Source of the DNA: an uncultured Lachnospiraceae bacterium
GTDB lineage: Bacteria; Bacillota; Clostridia; Lachnospirales; Lachnospiraceae
Assembly: GCA_910577045.1 (NCBI GenBank)
Contig: CAJTLB010000007.1
Location: forward strand, 62,001 to 126,000
Direction of reading: 5' to 3'
Length of the DNA: 64,000 nt
The translations under genes were made by a program, and so were the position numbers. The notes under the pieces were generated by a model, which searched no databases, was not told the DNA's origin, and saw nothing but the letters and a program-made list of their open reading frames with translations. Of this stretch, positions 63,006 to 64,000 are shown piece after piece (the first letter of the stretch is position 1; each line of letters opens with the position of its first letter).

Positions 63006-64000
63006 AAGAATTATTGCAAATGGGGCATTAGCTTTAAAATATTATATGAAATATGTGCCGGTACTTTTCTTTGGGGAGTTGTTATTTACAATATTGGTTT
63101 CTGCAGTATGGGCAATCCAAGGGCCAATTACGACAAAATATTTATTAGATGCTTTAGTAAACCGAAAACCATTAAAGGAAGTGCTACTTTTTCTAATTAT
63201 TGTTACTATCCTAGTATTTATCCGCCATATTTATGCTTGTTATATTGTAGAATATCTGCGGACGGTAGCATTGATTACTGTGCAGGAAAAGATGTTGAAG
63301 GAACTACATAAAAAGGCTTCTACGCTGGATTTGGAATATTATGAGACACCAGAGTTTTATACAGAATATGTTTGGGCAGCACAGCAGGCAAATGAGGAAT
63401 TTAAAAAAATCTATAATTCTTTTGTAGTAATTGTAGCAAGGTTGTCAGAAACATTATTTTTAGGTGGCGTTATGGTTGCATTAGATCCAGTGTTATTAGT
63501 AATGGCAGTCCTTATGGGTATAATAAGGTTTGCAGCCCAAAGGAAACAAATCGGTCTGCGCTATCAGGCAAATATGGAAGTAAAACCCATAGAGCGTGAA
63601 AGGGATTATGCAAAAAGAGTTTTTTATTTAAGCGATTATGCAAAGGAAATCCGAATGTCTAAAATACATGAGGTAATTTACCAGAGGTTTGTAATAGCAA
63701 ATGAAAAATTATGTTGTATTTGGGATAAATATGGAAAGAAAAGGTTTGCAATTTCTGCAGTTGCCAATGTAGCAATGGATGTATTTGGGATATTGGGGAT
63801 GTATGCTTATTTGGCGTATGGGGCAATGGTAACACATACAGTTTCGTTAGGGGATTTTGGTGCCTTGTTACAGTCAGCAGGGCGGTTTTCTCACCGGTTA
63901 CGCCAAGTGCTAATAGTGACAATGGATTTTGCTGAAAAATGTATGTATGTGGATAAATTCCGTAATTTTATGGAATATCAGCCTAAGATTGAACAGCAAA
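62995..64000 (+). CDS. ABC exporter, second of the pair (cut by the window end)
   Basis: The frame starts at ATG 62995, after AGGAGGAACA inside the previous gene, and is open to the end of the window (335 codons). Five or more membrane helices are visible (YVPVLFFGELLFTILVSAVWA, EVLLFLIIVTILVFI), with the cytoplasmic coupling segment YETPEFYTEYVWAAQQANEE, parallel to YENPEFYDTYTKANEQ of its partner. The ATPase domain lies beyond the window. Confidence 0.88.
   Translation, partial: MKLKRIIANGALALKYYMKYVPVLFFGELLFTILVSAVWAIQGPITTKYLLDALVNRKPLKEVLLFLIIVTILVFIRHIYACYIVEYLRTVALITVQEKMLKELHKKASTLDLEYYETPEFYTEYVWAAQQANEEFKKIYNSFVVIVARLSETLFLGGVMVALDPVLLVMAVLMGIIRFAAQRKQIGLRYQANMEVKPIERERDYAKRVFYLSDYAKEIRMSKIHEVIYQRFVIANEKLCCIWDKYGKKRFAISAVANVAMDVFGILGMYAYLAYGAMVTHTVSLGDFGALLQSAGRFSHRLRQVLIVTMDFAEKCMYVDKFRNFMEYQPKIEQQ

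Overview
The window looks like chromosome of a spore-forming anaerobic Clostridia, most likely Lachnospiraceae. The evidence is a spoIIAA-spoIIAB-sigF operon running into spoVA genes, an alpha/beta small acid-soluble spore protein, a CspABC-like subtilase, a sodium-pump decarboxylase beta/gamma pair, low-GC codon use and strong Shine-Dalgarno sites. No rRNA, tRNA or CRISPR array was recognised.

The left 22.4 kb is accessory and heavily decayed. It opens with a deletion that fuses a flavodoxin-like 5' fragment to the C-terminal part of a VanG-type D-Ala-D-Ser ligase. A broken vanXY, a broken NhaC-type antiporter and a broken YdjM-like gene follow. In the middle is an intact peptide-modification (RiPP) cluster at 4.65-16.56 kb. 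It has a 49-residue Cys-bearing precursor, two SPASM radical SAM enzymes, a subtilase fused to a DUF1611-like P-loop domain, two B12-type radical SAM proteins, an acyl-carrier-like protein and two ABC exporters. The cluster ends in a decayed BtrH-like gene, so an acyl carrier and a relative of an ACP-dependent acyltransferase share one peptide-maturation locus. After it come a truncated TetR gene, a class D beta-lactamase gene cut by an IS3-family element, the remnant of a second IS3 element, and a truncated adenine methyltransferase behind a LexA-like box.

From 22.5 kb on, almost every gene is intact. In order: LysR and type I dehydroquinase; the spore protein SASP with a structured leader; a minus-strand operon of MurT-like ligase, GatD-like protein (glutaminase residues lost) and EctB-like aminotransferase; a DJ-1 protein; a probable yybP-ykoY (Mn2+) riboswitch before oadB/oadG-like genes; nitroreductase; polysaccharide deacetylase; endonuclease V; and 3-methyladenine glycosylase. 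Next come an IS200/IS605 element with a truncated TnpA and an intact TnpB with its right-end RNA region, a hybrid histidine kinase, an SDR oxidoreductase and a large GH2 glycosidase.

The right third holds a zinc-ribbon/TPR membrane protein, the spoIIA-sigF-spoVAA-AB-AC operon, a FadR-type regulator with an IlvD/Edd dehydratase and GntP permease (sugar-acid catabolism), a chemoreceptor, an Sfp-type phosphopantetheinyl transferase, an HtrA protease, a ClpX paralogue and an amidohydrolase. It ends with an Hpt protein overlapping an HD-GYP response regulator, a CspABC-like subtilase and a pair of ABC exporters, the second running off the window. All calls are by eye from sequence motifs; no database search was possible. 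Several left-arm lesions are 1-nt indels in short homopolymers, so some could be sequence errors, but in-frame stops and truncations there argue for real decay.
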